This document shows positions 5,607 through 7,175 of a stretch of 7,175 nt of DNA, piece by piece. The notes below the pieces were generated by a model. That model saw nothing but the letters and a program-made list of their open reading frames with translations, did not search any database and had not been told where the DNA came from. The position numbers and the translations under genes were made by a program. This DNA comes from Propionibacterium sp. (lineage in GTDB: Bacteria > Actinomycetota > Actinomycetes > Propionibacteriales > Propionibacteriaceae). Every line of letters starts with the position of its first letter. Position 1 is the stretch's first letter. Location: assembly GCA_012514785.1 (NCBI GenBank), contig JAAYZP010000359.1, positions 1 through 7,175 of the forward strand. Direction: 5' to 3'.

Positions 5607-7175
5607 TGCTGCGCTTCTCCATCGCGCAGATGCGCGCATCCATCGGTCGGCTGGTGGCGGCCGGTATCGCCATCGTGCTGGGCACCGGCTTCGTCACCGC
5701 GGCACTGCTCGCCTCCGACGTGCTGCGCGCCACCGCGGAGGCCACGATCGTCGGCGAGCTGAACGGGGCGGACGTCGTCGCGCAGGTCCAGCCGTTCACC
5801 GACGACGACATCCGCGCGATCGAGGCGCTCCCCGGGGTGGCGGGCGTCGACCCGCAGTGGGTGCAGGGGATGCCGCTGACCGCGAACCACACCAGCCAGT
5901 ACGCCGAGATCCAGTCGCTGCCGCAGTACGGCCAAGCGCCGCCGCTGGGCGACGGCGCGCTCCCGAGCGGCGACGGGCAGATCATGGTCTCCGAGCAGTT
6001 CGCGGAGGCGCTGGGCGTCGGCATCGGCGAACAGCTCCGATGGTCGGACTTCATGAGCGAACTCGAGGGCACGCTCACCATCACGGCGATCAGCGGCGAG
6101 GGCGCGCTGCTGCTGACCGACGCGCCCGTGTGGTCCACCCTGAACACCGTGCGCATGCTGCAGGAGCTGCGCGACTTCCAGCCCATCAGCCCCGCGGAGC
6201 TGCTGATCTTCGGCGACGGCACGCGCACGCAGGACGAACTCGTCGCGGCCATCGAGGCGGTCGACGACGGCCTCGGCCTCACCAGCGCGCAGGCGATCAT
6301 CGACATCCGGGTCGAGGACATGGCCGGCAACTCGCAGTTCTTCGTCTACTTCGGCCTCGCCTTCGCCGCGGTGGCGGTGATCGTCGCGGGCATGGTGATC
6401 ACGAACACGTTCGAGGTGCTCGTCGCGCAACGCACGAAGGTCCTGGCGCTGATGCGCTGCGGCGGCGCGACGAAGGGGCAGGTGCTGCGCTCCGTGCTGA
6501 ACGAGGCGCTCCTGCTCGGGCTCCTCGCCTCCGTCGGCGGCGTCCTGCTGGGGCTCGCGCTCGGCCAAGGAGCGGTGTGGTTCCTCGGAACCCGGCTGGC
6601 GGGCGTGGCCGTGCCGACGCTGACCGACATCGACCCGGCGACGCTCGTGGCGCCGATCATCGTCGGTGTCGTCATGACCCTCGTGGCTGCGTTCGGCCCC
6701 GCCCGGGCCTCGACCCGCGTCCCGCCCGTCGCCGCGCTGCGCCCGCAGGCCATCGACCCGGTGCGCGGCGGTGGGAGGTGGCGGCTGGCCATCGGCATCC
6801 TGATGATGGCGGTGGGGCTGGCCCTGCTCGTCGGTCCCCCAGTGGCGCTACGGATGAGCGTGGAGAACGACGTCAGCACCCTCGCCGACTACGTGGGACT
6901 CCTGCTGGCGGTCGGCATCGCGGGCGGCCTTCTGACGGTGGCCGGCTACCTCGTCCTGTCGGTGTTCATCGTGCCGCGGATCGTGCGCCTGCTGGGCGCG
7001 ATCGTCGCGCTGCCGTTGCCGAAGGAGGCCGCGGCCACCGCCCGGCTGGCCACGGCAAACGCCGTGCGCAACCCTCGCCGCACCGCGGCCACGACGTCGG
7101 CGCTCGTGATCGGGGTGGGGCTCGTGGTGATGATGGCCACCGGCGCCGCGACGGCGCGCGCCACGCTCAGCAGCA
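5606..7175 (+). CDS. FtsX/MacB-type ABC transporter permease (3' end cut by window edge)
   Basis: The open frame runs 523 codons from ATG 5606 to the window end without a stop. TM1 (about 14-36) is followed by a large extracytoplasmic domain (about 38-243) of the MacB periplasmic-core type. The first FtsX core follows, with TM segments near 245-268, 298-327 and 346-365, closed by the usual PARASTRVPPVAALRP (365-380). Two more hydrophobic segments (about 393-412 and 429-457) form a central linker. NAVRNPRRTAATTSALVIGVGLVVMM (from 485) is the start of a second FtsX unit, so the full protein is probably an 800-plus-residue double-FtsX permease common in Actinobacteria. Such proteins export substrates or transmit mechanical force rather than import. 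The one-base overlap with the ATPase gene indicates coupled synthesis of one complex. The dense C-terminal part lies outside the window. Confidence 0.93.
   Translation, partial: MLRFSIAQMRASIGRLVAAGIAIVLGTGFVTAALLASDVLRATAEATIVGELNGADVVAQVQPFTDDDIRAIEALPGVAGVDPQWVQGMPLTANHTSQYAEIQSLPQYGQAPPLGDGALPSGDGQIMVSEQFAEALGVGIGEQLRWSDFMSELEGTLTITAISGEGALLLTDAPVWSTLNTVRMLQELRDFQPISPAELLIFGDGTRTQDELVAAIEAVDDGLGLTSAQAIIDIRVEDMAGNSQFFVYFGLAFAAVAVIVAGMVITNTFEVLVAQRTKVLALMRCGGATKGQVLRSVLNEALLLGLLASVGGVLLGLALGQGAVWFLGTRLAGVAVPTLTDIDPATLVAPIIVGVVMTLVAAFGPARASTRVPPVAALRPQAIDPVRGGGRWRLAIGILMMAVGLALLVGPPVALRMSVENDVSTLADYVGLLLAVGIAGGLLTVAGYLVLSVFIVPRIVRLLGAIVALPLPKEAAATARLATANAVRNPRRTAATTSALVIGVGLVVMMATGAATARATLSS

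Noticed and set aside
3714..5639. Minus-strand open frame of 641 codons across regulator, gap and ABC gene
   Set aside because: It crosses three well-supported plus-strand features and has the composition of a shadow frame with no recognisable motif.
5447..6568. Minus-strand open frame of 373 codons opposite the permease
   Set aside because: The permease reading has clear transmembrane and FtsX signatures; the antisense frame has none.
2893..7175. Classification as a Bce-type bacitracin resistance system
   Set aside because: The kinase is HisKA_3 with six helices rather than a two-TM intramembrane-sensing HisKA kinase, and the permease is a double-FtsX protein with its large external domain after TM1.
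1..7175. CRISPR array, insertion sequence, tRNA or rRNA gene, or defence island
   Set aside because: No regularly spaced repeats, transposase motifs, cloverleaf-like sequence or defence-family domains were seen. Nearly all of the sequence is accounted for by housekeeping and signalling genes.

Overview
The window is high-GC DNA, about two-thirds G+C or more by eye, with GTG starts, overlapping stop/start codons and actinobacterial protein families. The gene order (DUF2342 zinc metallopeptidase, dacB and ppa at one locus) and the protein style point to an actinomycete, perhaps in or near the Propionibacteriaceae. That family placement is inference and was not searched.

Region 1 (1-2209, minus strand) is a translationally coupled pair. 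dacB encodes a membrane-anchored S13 D,D-carboxypeptidase/endopeptidase of peptidoglycan. Its stop codon shares one base with the start of a DUF2342 zinc-metallopeptidase-like gene, which runs off the left edge of the window. Region 2 (2210-2269) is a compact 60-bp divergent promoter region between dacB and ppa. Region 3 (2270-2833, plus strand) is ppa, the soluble family I inorganic pyrophosphatase, followed by a GC-rich hairpin or dyad.

Region 4 (2893 to the right edge, plus strand) is a signalling and transport module. It holds a six-helix HisKA_3 (NarL/DesK-type) sensor kinase, a NarL/LuxR-type response regulator overlapping it by 4 bp, a 141-bp regulatory gap, a MacB/LolD-type ABC ATPase, and a large FtsX/MacB-type permease that overlaps the ATPase gene by one base and is cut by the right edge. 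The kinase gene and the ATPase gene both look leaderless: each has a TAGnnT -10 element 6-7 bp before the start codon and no Shine-Dalgarno. Just before the ATPase gene, overlapping its -10, is a perfect 8-bp inverted repeat with half-site centres 20 bp apart. This is the best candidate for a site bound by the adjacent regulator. The simplest model is that the kinase senses a membrane or envelope signal, the regulator controls the ABC operon, and the pump or mechanotransmission complex responds. The substrate cannot be read from the sequence.

All recognisable genes belong to known families. I see no CRISPR array, mobile element, RNA gene or clearly new system. The more interesting material lies in the intergenic dyads and the uncharacterised sensor-transporter unit.
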